Positions 10,655 through 19,448 of a stretch of 25,778 bases of DNA are shown piece after piece. The notes beneath the pieces were generated by a model. The model saw only the letters and a list, made by a program, of their open reading frames with translations. It was not told where the DNA came from and ran no database searches. Position numbers and translations under genes: made by a program. Location of the stretch: the NCBI GenBank assembly GCA_018398765.1, contig JAHBMJ010000404.1:11390-37167 (forward strand), in the 5' to 3' direction. This stretch comes from Chromera velia (lineage: Eukaryota > Sar > Chromeraceae). How positions within the stretch are numbered: the first letter of the stretch is position 1; the number at the start of each line of letters is the position of its first letter.

Positions 10655-13600
10655 GGAAGAGGAAACCGCTCACGCAGAAGAGAGCGGTAAGATTCAATGA
10701 GCGAGAACGAGAAAGGGACAGCAACTTAGAACGAAAAAGAGAAATTGCGACAGAAACAAATTCACAAAATGTTTTTCTTCCTTGGCCTCGTCCCCGTTCC
10801 CCCCCTTTCTCATCCCACTGACCTCCTGATGAATCGCCTCCATGCTTGCCGGTCTGTTGAACAGCCAGTGCCTTTTTAGACAAAGCAAAACCAGAGAAGG
10901 AACGAGGAATGTAGGCGCCTCGCACCCAGGTGCAAGAACGACCCGAAGCGACTGCGAATGCTAGCTCGGTCAACCGTCTGGCGGGGTGTGCTTCTGTCCG
11001 GAGAATCGAGACCACCGGGTGAGCGTTCAAACACCTCCCTTTGGCCACTCGATCTCTCAGTGCTTCGGGCTGTGCCAGGGGATGCTCTTTTGGATCTGGG
11101 TGTGAGAAGGGAAGGGATAGAGCATCTGCAGCACCTCTCTCGGCAAAACGGCGGTCGGGTGCTCCTGGCAAAGCGTGGGGGTACAGGGAAGGAAGGGGCG
11201 GTTGACTGTTCTGTGCACGCATGTTCGACTCTTTTTCTTTCCCTTTCCCATGAAGCGGTTGGAGTAGAGTAGCTGCCTTCAAAAGACTGTCTACGCACAG
11301 AGCGTAAGCATCGAGGGCGCACGACGGAGGAACAAAAAGAGGCCACTCTTGCTTCTCAACAACACCGTCGGAAGCGCCTGCGTAGTCGTTGGAGGCACTC
11401 CCCCTGCTGTCTCTCTTTTCTCTTTGGTGACCGACAGGAGACGTGTCTCCGACAGCAGAAGCAGCAGAAGCAGAAAAATTCTCATTGGAAGGAAGGGGCA
11501 GCAAATTGGATGCGCAAACGCGGGAGCGCACAGGCGACAACTTCGAAAGTGCAGACAGTACTCTGGCCTCTGCTTTGGACCTCGGATGGCAGCTCCACAC
11601 TGCAGCACACTGGAGAATTTGAAGCGCCAGAGAGGACGCTGGGAGGCCCGTAAAGGCATCTGGAAACGGACTCGAACAGGAGGCTAAAAGGAGACAGAGA
11701 AAGAGCTCTGCTACTGGGCACAGAGGTCTGGAGATCGGTCTTTTGAGTCTGGAGTCGAGATGAAACACCATCAGGGGAGACGCTCCACAGGCCTCTGCCC
11801 CGTCTCCGAGAGGCACAATCCTCGTCTCGCTGCGTTCCCAATCACTCCCTTCCAGAACTTCCTGAGGGGTCCCTATGACCACCTCACCAAAAGGAACGAG
11901 AAGGAGAGCTTCTGTGCGTTCTCTGAGGACGTTCAACTCCCCCTCCCCCTCCTTCCCCTCTTCACCCTTCCCAAACTGCTTGATCTGCTTTTGCTGGGGA
12001 CGGAGGAGAAGGCGGTGTCTGAGACGATAGAGTGTGCCGGGGCACTGGCGTTCTGCCACCACCCATCCAGGAAAGTCATCAGGGGTGATTTTGACAGGCA
12101 GCTTCTCAGACCTCTCTGCTGGAACCTCCACCGTGAAGGAGACGTCAAGAGGGGGCAGGTCGACAGTGCAGGCAACGACTCCGTCCCCCTCCCCCCCTGT
12201 ACCAGAGCGCTGTACCGCCTCTGAGGGGACCCATAAATGAAGGGCCCCGGCATCCTCTGTGAGCCTATTGAAGACCCCCAGACGGACCTTCTGGACTGCC
12301 TTCCCTCGAATGTCTGCCAGAAGCCGCCCTCCCGAAAGGGAGGCTTCTTCCAAGGCACTCATCCATCGGTCTACTTCCTCGGGTGAGTGTACCCCTTCAA
12401 CTGATGCTTCCCACATACGCCCATTGTCGAGATGTAGGTAGAAGGGACGCAACTTATCTCTCCGGGGTGCGAACTCAGGATCTTCGAAGGAGACGGGCCT
12501 GAATTCAACGCACCTCTTCTGTTTGTCAACCCAGTGGGAAAAGCCGTCAACAAAAACATCAGGGAGATCACCCCTGAAGGCATCATGAGCAACCAATTCA
12601 GACTCTCGTGTCCCCCCCCACAGGTCTCTGTCTACCGTCTCAATCACCGACAATTTGTTCCCACTCTCTAGACCAAAAGAATAAAAAGCGCCTCGGACTG
12701 CATTCTTTGTGGAGAAGAAACCCGCACGCCCTGCAGCAGGCCACACTTCAAGACGCGCATTTCCGAACACACGTTGGAAGACCGGATGGGACCGGATGGA
12801 AGAAGGGAGAACGCCAGGGGGCGCACCCCCGACGAGAAACCTTCCACCCACAATATCCAGACTCAACCGAACTCCCACTTCACTCCCCTTCGAAGATGCC
12901 AAATTTTCCTTCTCTTCGCTTTCTGATGGAGAAGAGAGGGGAAGGTCAAGTGAATACCAACGATCGAGGTCTCCTGCCTCTCTTTTCCATCCTTTCAGTT
13001 GCCCGCCTTCTACTCCTGCTGCCTCTGCCCATACCTTCCGAACAACAACAGAAAGGAGAGATTCTCCTTTCGCATCCTCCGTTCCCACAGCCCCCCTGTC
13101 TGCCTCATCTGCCTTCTCTCCAGACGCGATCTGATGAACTAACTGCTCGTGCTGAAGCCCCCAGTAGTGCACCATCCGGTCGAGATGAAAATCCCACACA
13201 CCTCCCGTTTTAGGTCCACCGGTTTCCTTCTCCTTTCCCTTTCCCGTCCTTCCTTTACTTGCTGCTGTCTGGGAAAGAGCCACCGGAGAGGTCAGGGACG
13301 CGTCCCTAGCCACTGCCAGCGCAAACAGCCACTGTGCGGCAGCTTCAGAGTCGTTGAAGAGCCCGTGAGACTGCAGACATCGGCTCTGCTCGAAAAAAGA
13401 AGATGCCAGACCGACAGCACAGAGACGAAGTTGGGACTTCACAGCCAAGACCTCCTCGTCCGTTGCTTCGGCCATCGAGGCCAACCTGCGCTGCGCCGCC
13501 ATCACCCACTTTTCTGCCACTGTCCGCACCTCCCTCACTGCCTCTGCAGCCTTCCGACCGACCTTCGAATCTTCCGAAGCTGCCACAAGGCGCAACAAAA

Positions 13601-15963
13601 GCGCAGAAAGAGAAAGCAACAGAGACGGCTCCCCCCAATTTTCTGAGCGTTCCCGCAAAGCCCTCACGATCTGGGACGTCAACCTCATCCCGAATGCGCT
13701 GTCAGCCTGCATGCACAGGAAGGAAGGAGAGCATGCATCATGTCGAAAGAAAGAAAGAAAGACATTCATTCTCTTCAACAAAATCCGGAGAGGACACCAA
13801 GGCATGAAAGACATCAGACAAGCACAAGTCACTTGCAAACGTCATGCAGTAAGATAGACGCACAAACAAACAAAAAACGCAATTGACCACTCGACCCTTC
13901 CCTTTGCTTGCAGGCACGCACAGCAACACGCGCCGCGGAACAACAAGCCCACAATTCTGAATGACAAGAAGCGATCTGATCCCTTCAGACAGTACACAGC
14001 AACACAAATCATGAGAGCGCAGAACTCTGCCGCTCGGGATCGGGACTGTTGCTTTCAGAAAAAACACAGCAACACGTGCCGCATGGGGCAAGTTGAGACC
14101 CACTTCAAACAGGAATCGAAACGGAAAATCAAATCTCATCTCCGAGAAGGGTGTAAGCAGACTCGCATCAGAGAAGACAAAGACGGAAATAAATGAGAAG
14201 ATGTTCGCTGACATACCTGCAGACTCCACAGAAAGTCTCGTCGGCATTCCTTGCCCCTTCCCTCCAGCCCCCCGCCGACAGGAGGCCCTGCCTCCCAAAC
14301 GCACTGCATCACCAGAGCGCACACGGCTTGCGTCTCTAGACAGATACTGTTACTCTCCAGTCCCGCAGCCAGTGCGTGTAAAGCAATACCCCCCCCCTCA
14401 GCACGGAGAGACGCAAATGCACGCAACGAAGGGATGCAGACACCGACAGAGGGAGCCGCAGTGGCGACACGGCAGACCGCGGCGTTCTCTGTCCTCCCCC
14501 TTTGCCCTTCCCCCCCCTCCCCTCTGGCCTCCAGGGCCCACTGAAAGCTTCTGTAGGCAGCAGGAGACTCGACGGGAAGAAGTGGGACTCCCTCGCGTAC
14601 CCCCTGGGGCGATGATGCCAGAGGGAGGGTCAGTCTGTCTCGAAGAAACACGCCGTCTGCTGCCATGCGACAGCAGACCGGAGCTGGTGGCATTTCGAGG
14701 GTCGTTGCTTCATTAGAGAAGGATTCGGCTGCGTGTGAAAGGACAATCTCATTTCTTCCCACAACTGGACGTGAGCAGGAAAGAAACACCCGCCCCTCCT
14801 GGCGGCCATCCCTCAGATGGTCGTGCAACATGGGTGACGAGGTCCAACGATGGCAGTGCGAATGTCTGCCTTCCGGGGCTTTTCCGGACGGGCGTACCAC
14901 ACCCAGCGTCTCTCGCAACAACAGGAGCCCGTCTCGTGCTGTACCCCACGCAGCAGGCAACAGAAGTTCAAAGACGACGGCCCACTCGGGGGGGGACTCG
15001 GGCACGGGGAGGGGGCTGGTGGATACAGATATTCTCTGATTCTTCAGACCGTCTACTGCCACCTCCATCGTCCTTACATTCCTCCTCAATCTTTCCGTCT
15101 CCTTCTGAGCGAGACGCAGACGCTCCTGTGCCGTCTCTTCTTGTGCTCTCCACTCACACGTCTCCAGGACGCGCTCTGCAGAGAGAACCCCTGCTGTCCC
15201 TGTCTGTGGCCCCACAGATGTCTCTTGAAGGCGTCTCCTGAGCCTCTCAAGATTGGAAATCTGCTCGTTCTCAGCCTCTCTTGACCGTTCAAGCGCCTGC
15301 TTTTCGGAATCTAGCCGCGCCTCTGCGGCTCGGAGACGGGCCACCTCTCTCTCTAGCTGCAGAATGTGCGTATTCAAATCAGACAGGCATACCGTGAAGT
15401 CGTGCTACTGGAGCATGAAAAAAAGAAGAGGGTCTACGTTCTTCCCTTTCCAAACAAATGGTTCGCATGCCTCCTTTCCTTTTCTGTTCAAAGAACCAAT
15501 GAGCGAGCGAGTTTGACTGCAGAGCAGCATTGTCGGAAAGGCCCTCACCGGCACGGCAGTAGCACCAGACAGAACGGGAAGACAGGACGGAAGGCATGAC
15601 GGAGAAGAAGAAAAAAAAGACCTCAACTGACCTCTTGAGTTGCATCTGCCAATGCCTGTGCTGCTTGTGCCCTGACTGTGTTCCGAAGTTCCCGAGCCTC
15701 CTGGCTCCTCTGTGCAGCACGCACTGCTGGAGAGAGGACATATGACATTGCCCCCACTTGGGCAGCAGGCACATGATCTGCTGGATCAACAACACCAAGT
15801 CCTCCACCCCAGGCCCCCACTCCTGCCTCCTGTGCCGATGAGACGAAGGGCTCCGAGAGGATGTCTGAGGGGTGCGCCGCTTTCCCGTCTCGCTGTTCGG
15901 TCACATACCTTCATCAGGGCAGACACAACCATAGACATGAGCATGCATGGACGCACGCACAAG

Positions 15964-15999
<36 letters not shown>

Positions 16000-18734
16000 G
16001 AGAGAGGGAGAGAGAGACAGAGAGTAATGAGACCCTCATCCTCCTGAAAGGTCTGAAAAGAGAAGAAGACAGGAAGGACGAAAGCGAAGCTGAGAAGAGG
16101 GGTGTTTGGGAGTGTCTGGCAGGCAAAGCGATCGATCCAAAAGAGAACGAACTTTGGGGGGGGTGCCTACCATTCGAGCTCTGCGAGTGTTCTGAGCAGC
16201 CTGCCGTCATGCAGGAGTCCCTGCCGGATCGCCGCTGTCTTCAGACACGCAGCCATCCCACAAGAGTGTTCTCTAAGGAGAGGAGTCTCCAGACAAGCAA
16301 GCACATCGAGCAACGCAACCAAAAGAAAGAGAACCAGGTTCCGTCGGGACACACCAAGAGAGTCCACAGGAACGTTCGAGCTCTCTTCCCCACCCTCACT
16401 GCTACCCCACGCATTGCTTCCAATGTCCCTCCGCGCCCCCCCTCCTTTAGCGTTAGACTTCTCAGACGCCGCCCCTTTCACCGTGCCATATGCCATGCAG
16501 GAGATTTCAATGTAATGAGATGCAAGCAGAAGGAGGGCACGCGGCCCTTCTGAAACCACATGCTGCAACACAAAGGGGACCTTCCTCAATGGCCAGAGGG
16601 TTGAGAGAACCAGGTTCTCCAGATCAACTGCATTCTCGAACATCATTCCAACAAGACCCCCGCCAGACGATGCAGAAGAGGCTCTCCCGCCTCCCAGAAC
16701 CCCTGCAGACAACCTGCGCAGTGCGGCAAGTGAGGCGGAAAGAAATGCCGAAGTTTCACCGGCAAGGGATTCTCCCGCTCCCTCCTGTTCCTCCCCCTTT
16801 CCCTGTTGCGTAGCCGCGCTGGACCATCTGAACACCCGTCGGCCTGCTGAAGGCAGAGGCAACAATTCCCACGCACTGCCTTGTTTCCTCTGTAGAATGG
16901 ACGTCAGAGAGGGACGGGATGCATCGAGGGAGTGTCGGACTGAACGGCGAATGTCCTGCAAAGACAAAAACACTCGAGCGAAGTCCCCTCCCTCGCATGT
17001 TCCATCCCCCTCCTCTTCCCCTAAACCGGAACAGCATGGTTTATCTGCTCCACACCTCAGGTGTTGCACTATCGTGCGATGTCTCTCCAATCTTGACGAG
17101 AAGGAAAGCTGGACGGCCTCTCGGGCTGAACGAATGGCGAGCTTGAGGAACAGAATAACGGGCGAGGCAGGAGCACCCTCAGGTTGATCTCTCAGCATGA
17201 TGTCCTGAGAACAAACAAAGAAAGAAAGATCAAGCAGCTCGGGGTCTCATGTGCTCTCCCTCGTGCAAATGTGTACATGCAGAGAGCAACAAACTGGGAG
17301 GCAACAACTGTTTGTGAAGTGTCTGGAATGAAGAGAAAGAAAAAGAAGAAGAGAAAGGAGGCCTTGATACAGACACATGAGAATAGAGTGAAAGAGAAGA
17401 GAAGAGAGGAAAAGACTGACCAGAGTATCCTGCAGCTTCTTTGCTCTCCGAGCGGTCTTCCTCAGGCACCAGAGAATAAAATCACTATCTTCATACTCAG
17501 CAATGGGCCCGAAAGAATCATTACTACTTCTCTTCCCTCTTCTCGTTCTCTTTTCTTTTTCGGAGTCTCCCACAGAGGCTCCTTCCTTTTCCTCTTCTTC
17601 TTCCTTCTCGCTTTCGTTTTCCTCGCTTCGCACCCCAATTGAACCCTCCTCTGAAGATTCTTCCCCCTCTTTCTGACTGTCTCCAGACTCTACACTGTTT
17701 TCCTCTTCTTCTGCTTCTTCCATTCCGTCTCCGTCTCCCTCTGTCTCGTCTTCCCCGTCCCTGCCTTCTTTGTTGTTGCCGTCCTCATTCCCTACACCGT
17801 CTTTTCCCTCATCTTCTTTCTCATCATCCTCCCTTACTTCCCCCCACCCTGTAAGGACGCGAAGGTGGAGCAACAATTGCACGGCTTTGAAAACGGCATC
17901 GCCTTCTCTCCAGTCACCCCCTTTCCCTTTGGAGGCGCTTCTGTTCACTAAAAACAAATGAATCGCCTGCTTGACTGCGAAGTACACAGGGGGACGCCGA
18001 AGGGATTTGGAGAGGTGCTGCATTCCTCTGGGTGGCCGTGACCCTCTCCCCCCCCCCTCGACTGCAGTCGGGACTTCACAGAGTTTCTTCTCAACTGAGA
18101 CAAACGGGGACGGAGCCGCGGCCTCCGGGCCTCCTTCGACTAAAGTCGCCCCCGCCAGAAGAGGCAGCAGAAACTCCGTTACAATCGGAGCGTATCCGGT
18201 TGGGGCCGTATCGCTCTTCTCTGAAGTGGTGGCCGTCTCTCGCAAGAGTTCGTTGGCTAGAGAGCACACTCGCAGGGCGGTCTGCTGGCCGTCTCCTCCA
18301 CTTTCTGCCATGGAGAACGACTCTGACGGGCAAAGGGCGCGCACTCTCCCACAATCCAGAAGCTCAGGCACGAGAGGCACGCGGAGAGGGAAAGCTGCGA
18401 CATGTCCCCCTCCCCCCCCGTCCGTCTGAAGGTAGAGGACCAAGTTCAGATGGTCGAACAAGATCAACCGAACTCTATCTCCGTCTCCATTCCCTTTGTC
18501 TTCAGAGGACCCTGACACGACCGCCGGTGACCCCTTACCGTCGTCCGAAGTCCACAGACTCAAAGACCTCCACAAATCTTGAACAAGGTTGCCGCAAGCC
18601 TCTGGAATTTCAGCGGCACTCAGGACTTCTCTGTAGGTCGAGACGAGACACTTGAGGGACTCTGCAGTCTCCAGATGGAATTGGAGTGCCGTGTCCGGAC
18701 GAAAGAATACTGCATCCCTCAACAGATACTCCAT
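1877..18734 (-). CDS. Giant DUF6606/DUF3638/DUF3645 ATPase-like protein, 11 exons (whole gene)
   Basis: The coding sequence on the minus strand joins 18734-17421, 17204-16171, 15908-15632, 15404-14217, 13706-10823, 10087-9648, 9056-8748, 8462-6232, 5923-5326, 5147-3942 and 3565-1877. All introns are GT..AG, phases match at each junction, and the total of 13,170 nt encodes 4,389 residues. Family landmarks occur in the expected order: a DUF6606-like N-terminus, DUF3638 with NWRPCDWPCFLLLE (2915-2928), GEGKT (2967-2971) and DETDE (3216-3220), DUF3645 with RWRVQYG and GFSGTNN, then YLDEAHCRGTDL (3678-3689), and a C-terminal LFAPR/LFGG domain. Known fungal members are about 3,000 residues, so this copy is enlarged by low-complexity and coiled-coil insertions. 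The biochemical function of the family is unknown. Database names such as 'ubiquitinyl hydrolase' find no support in the motifs I see. The start is chosen at MEYLLRDAVFFRPD, which resembles the usual family N-terminus. A few splice sites could shift by a few bases, and an extra 5' exon is possible. Confidence 0.86.
3566..3941 (-). other. Intron 10
   Basis: The 376-bp intron runs from GTAAGG (after GCAGCG) to TGCTTGCAG. It is AT-richer than the exons and has no microsatellite or recognisable nested gene. Confidence 0.75.
3942..5147 (-). CDS. Exon 10: DUF3645 end and helicase-like C-terminal motor motifs
   Basis: This exon encodes residues 3426-3827. The acceptor is cttaatgaatgcag|ATCGAC and the donor is GCAGCG|GTAAGG. 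IDRYRSGLSFDEFVQVL continues DUF3645. GFSGTNNTQALLP (3543-3555), LLDGGALVVDLDN, AIFFDPDSD, VYLDEAHCRGTDLPF (DEAH at + 4374-4385), CVTLGRGMTADKLLQTCLRL and RLLARGQTVAF follow in family order. The 'RGTDL' and 'Q..lRlR...GQ' elements look like motor motifs of a SecA/SF2-type ATPase. The consensus Thr after DEAH is Cys here. Confidence 0.9.
5326..5923 (-). CDS. Exon 9: end of DUF3638 and DUF3645
   Basis: This exon completes residue 3226 and encodes 3227-3425. The acceptor is tgtgtgcag|GTCTCTTG, immediately preceded by a (TG/CG)n tract. The donor is ACACAG|GTCTGT. The first residues SLVYTVGRQTGVDGG complete the family 'DEiLs..fqLiYtvG.q..vdGG' motif begun in exon 8. LLLRGLLGFDLLFFSLRLR, WRVQYG (3387-3392), LAVPFAAKDRPKPNTDFGHP (3398-3417) and HVSLLLTQ are the DUF3645 core, which carries the family's invariant proline. 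Confidence 0.9.
5924..6231 (-). other. Intron 8 with (TG/CG)n tract abutting the acceptor
   Basis: The intron starts GTCCGT and ends TGTGTGTGCAG. The last about 45 nt before the acceptor are alternating TG and CG dinucleotides (+ strand 5925-5976, with a (CG)n core at 5948-5964). The tract replaces an ordinary polypyrimidine run. Confidence 0.75.
6232..8462 (-). CDS. Exon 8: DUF3638 domain with Walker A-like GEGKT and DETDE box
   Basis: This exon encodes residues 2483-3225 plus two bases. The acceptor is ttggctgactgcag|GTCTGTG and the donor is CAGAAG|GTCCGT. The 5' part has VLEVSEDLVDAVNSRL followed by LANFCGQVEQRL, a family-conserved helix pair. A Ser/Glu/Gly-rich acidic insert follows. Residues 2915-2928 (NWRPCDWPCFLLLE) and 2967-2971 (GEGKT, + strand 6996-7010) are the hallmark DUF3638 motifs. 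Then come SIVVASPEQRQSLSLKVLDL (the family 'PEHiLSFKL' block) and FIDETDEVLSPR at the end (DETDE at 6249-6263), a Walker B-like motif. Together these suggest a P-loop ATPase core. The Pfam 'NMG' signature before the P-loop reads EPG here. Confidence 0.9.
8748..9056 (-). CDS. Exon 7: charged helical linker
   Basis: This exon encodes residues 2380-2482 (103 codons, phase 0 at both ends). The acceptor is cttcttctcactttcag|GCCCGG and the donor is ATTGAG|GTATGC. The content is an amphipathic, Ala/Glu/Arg-rich helix (around LLLERGAQLEAEEAALAEEQ). The upstream ORF extension into VCVCV and SLSLS is the translated intron microsatellite and is excluded. Confidence 0.82.
9088..9230. repeat. Compound (CA)n/(GA)n microsatellite
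   Basis: Alternating blocks of CA and GA dinucleotides, interrupted near 9184-9212 by ATTGAGATTTTGTGTG, give a compound tract of about 140 bp within intron 6. On the sense (minus) strand it reads (CT)n and (GT)n shortly before the acceptor at 9057. Confidence 0.9.
9402..9495. repeat. (TA)n(CA)n TACATGTA (TA)n(TG)n microsatellite with inverted arms
   Basis: TA repeats lead into CA repeats, then TACATGTA, more TA repeats and finally TG repeats. The CA and TG blocks are mutually complementary, so the region can fold on itself around the central TACATGTA palindrome. A GA run follows at 9496-9509. Confidence 0.9.
9648..10087 (-). CDS. Exon 6: conserved 'ALAFLNADPGLLQLL' segment
   Basis: This exon encodes the end of residue 2233 (G+AG, Glu) and residues 2234-2379. 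The acceptor is gatctaattgcag|AGACGAC and the donor is CTGAAG|GTGAGT. The open frame extends 5' of the first methionine and reads AGDPSRLPDCKEAADRYFLS, then ALWATCISALAFLNADPGLL. The latter resembles a conserved helix of the family that precedes the 'A.np.f..l.PP' segment, here SLRLPDVP. The last third is Arg/Glu/Gln rich and probably a coiled coil. Confidence 0.83.
10088..10822 (-). other. Intron 5
   Basis: This is the longest intron (735 bp), with donor GTCAGT and acceptor TCTAATTGCAG. It holds a (GA)n tract at 10612-10649 ((CT)n on the sense strand). No nested gene is seen. Confidence 0.75.
10612..10649. repeat. (GA)n microsatellite in intron 5
   Basis: This is a near-perfect GA dinucleotide run of about 38 bp within the intron. 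Open frames through it translate as alternating Glu/Arg or Ser/Leu and are not coding. Confidence 0.9.
10823..13706 (-). CDS. Exon 5: large central region with family-conserved blocks
   Basis: This exon encodes residues 1272-2232 plus one base. The acceptor is cctgtgcatgcag|GCTGAC and the donor is GGAG|GTCAGT (phase 1). Blocks shared with fungal relatives include the RSENWGEPSLLLSLSALLLRL helix, PDVFVDGFSHWVDKQKRCVEFRP (the family 'HW...EFRP' motif, split here at position 20 as PDVFVDGFSHWVDKQKRCVE and FRP), and the SPFPDAFTGLPASSLALQIL stretch (the family 'LPDPLTGrTGtEeAL' motif). This is followed by LSALSKLSPVRSR. The 3' part is Ser/Gly rich and less conserved. The acceptor-proximal ORF continues into intron sequence on both sides, so only the part between the splice sites is coding. 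Confidence 0.86.
13707..14216 (-). other. Intron 4
   Basis: The 510-bp intron has donor GTATGT and acceptor CTGTGCATGCAG with a pyrimidine-rich tract. It contains a short (GAAA)n run near 13744-13760. The open frame that crosses it on the sense strand has no family similarity and is removed by the splice. Confidence 0.75.
14217..15404 (-). CDS. Exon 4: coiled coil followed by helical region
   Basis: This exon encodes residues 876-1271. The acceptor is ctccagtag|CACGAC, directly after an in-frame TAG. The donor is CTGCAG|GTATGT. Residues about 886-937 form a heptad-like, Leu/Glu/Arg-rich coiled coil beginning ILQLEREVARLRAAEARL, and a second coil lies near ERLRLAQKETERLRRNV. The last residues (RRDFLWSLQ) join exon 5 (ADSAFGMRLTSQIVRALRE) to make the family-like block that precedes a conserved 'NW' helix. 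This supports the exon 4-5 splice. Confidence 0.8.
15632..15908 (-). CDS. Exon 3: short Ala/Gln-rich helical segment
   Basis: This exon encodes the end of residue 783 (TG+G, Trp) and residues 784-875. The acceptor is ctgatgaag|GTATGTG, chosen because it is the only AG that follows the upstream in-frame stop and restores the phase. The donor is CAAGAG|GTCAGT. The C-terminal half is an alanine, arginine and glutamine-rich helix (around RAQAAQALADATQE). A competing acceptor (accgaacag|CGAGACG) would read another open frame, but that frame does not rejoin exon 4 in phase. The exon has no family motif that I recognise, so its support is splice phase and composition. Confidence 0.68.
15966..16022. 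repeat. (CA)n/(GA)n microsatellite in intron 2
   Basis: A CA run (about 15966-15997) followed by a GA run lies in the intron between exons 2 and 3, about 60 nt upstream of the acceptor at 15908 on the sense strand. Confidence 0.9.
16171..17204 (-). CDS. Exon 2: helical middle region
   Basis: This exon encodes residues 439-782 plus part of 783. The acceptor is tttgttctcag|GACATC and the donor is GAATG|GTAGGC, leaving two bases of a codon. The joined protein reads LQDTL-DIMLRDQPEG, and the stretch EAVQLSFSSRLERHRTIVQ fits the family's helix that normally follows the DUF6606 region. The rest is predicted mostly helical (leucine/alanine rich) with a Ser/Gly-rich linker around the middle. No catalytic motif is visible here. 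Confidence 0.82.
17421..18734 (-). CDS. Exon 1: DUF6606-like N-terminal region with acidic insert
   Basis: This exon encodes residues 1-438. The opening MEYLLRDAVFFRPDTAL resembles the family start (a 'yLinHvfLPPkLP' type sequence, recalled from fungal members). A block near residues 180-265 (GYAPIVTEFLLPLL, then RRPPVYFAVKQAIHLFLVNR) matches the family's 'MVTELL...RRSPLWL..RVALQ' stretch. Residues about 300-405 are a highly acidic, Glu/Asp/Ser/Gly-rich insert. After it the conserved fold resumes with EDSDFILWCLRKTARRAKKLQ. The donor is CTG|GTCAGT at 17420-17419, phase 0. The reading frame stays open upstream to a stop at 18816-18818, so a few more N-terminal codons, or an acceptor in the 'cactcag' just upstream, are possible. 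Confidence 0.82.
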
Positions 18735-19080
18735 TTTGCAGACAGGTCTAAGAATGTTGATCACTAGACGATACGGACGTCCCTGCTGAGTGCGTGAAGG
18801 TCCTCTACCACTCAATTAGACATTCAAGTGGACAAGTGGAGACGTCTTCCTGAAAGGAGACGGAAACTTGAACCACGAAGAGCTCGGCGAAAGTGTTGGC
18901 AGGTGCACGCAGGAATACGCAAACGAACTCAAGAAGGAAAGTGAACGGAAATGCCAATATTGCAACGACTGCCCAGGCGAGACTGAATCCAGTTCCCTTC
19001 GTCTTCATATGTTAAAGTACGTATTGAAGAGCACCATGCAGACTGAATCGCGGAACCCGGCATGCTGCATGGCCGCGGGC

Positions 19081-19088
19081 CTTATATA
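19081..19088 (-). promoter_or_regulatory. TATA-like box upstream of the giant gene
   Basis: On the minus strand the sequence reads TGTATATAAGGCCC within an otherwise GC-rich stretch, followed about 75 nt later by an ATG (19008) and about 350 nt later by the preferred start at 18734. Position and strand fit a core promoter for the giant gene. That is inference, since no transcript start is visible in the sequence. Confidence 0.35.
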
Positions 19089-19122
19089 CACAGGCGGCCG
19101 GGGCCCTTTGGAAAGCGAAGCG

Positions 19123-19448
19123 GGGACGCGAAACACCGTAAATCAGTTGTCGTAACTTGAATATCCAATGAAAGAACTGAAGTGTCGTGAAGGTTCTGCC
19201 CTGCATCCCCTCTGTCTCTTTTCTCTCTCCTTTGTTTGTCCATCCTGTGGAGAAGCCGCGATTGATAAGCTGTATTGAAGTGACCGTTTCTTGTTCTAGG
19301 ACGGAACAAATCGACAAACTAGGCTAGATCCACCTCTCATATATGGGGACGCAGCATACATGATAAAACCCTCAATCATCATCAGAATATAGAAATTTTA
19401 AGTTTTTCTTATTTATTAAAACATAATTTTCAGTTTATTTTACTTTAT
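19123..19448. repeat. AT-rich dispersed repeat, copy 1, interrupted by an insertion
   Basis: Positions 19123-19164 match 20030-20071 at 41 of 42 bases. Positions 19385-19448 match 20066-20119 apart from a few substitutions and about a 10-bp gap. The two matching parts are contiguous in copy 2 but separated by 220 bp here. Confidence 0.75.
19165..19384 (+). mobile_element. 220-bp insertion with 6-bp direct repeats and an ATC tail (SINE-like)
   Basis: The segment lies between GAATAT at 19159-19164 and GAATAT at 19385-19390. The paralogous copy at 20066-20071 has only one GAATAT, so this looks like an insertion with a target-site duplication. The 3' end reads CTCAATCATCATCA, a short ATC tail as in some non-LTR retroposons. 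It has no coding capacity. Confidence 0.5.

Noticed and set aside
13149-13646. Plus-strand ORFs opposite exon 5 (and similar ones opposite exons 4, 8, 10 and 11)
   Set aside because: They are shadows of the conserved minus-strand coding sequence; the conserved family motifs are all on the minus strand.
15379-15807. Alternative minus-strand frame over exon 3 continuing into intron 3
   Set aside because: It reads through the GTCAGT donor into oligo-T sequence and does not join exon 4 in phase, whereas the chosen frame does.
19012-19317. Minus-strand 101-codon ORF upstream of the giant gene
   Set aside because: It spans the 220-bp insertion and a dispersed repeat and the TATA-like box, so it is unlikely to be coding.
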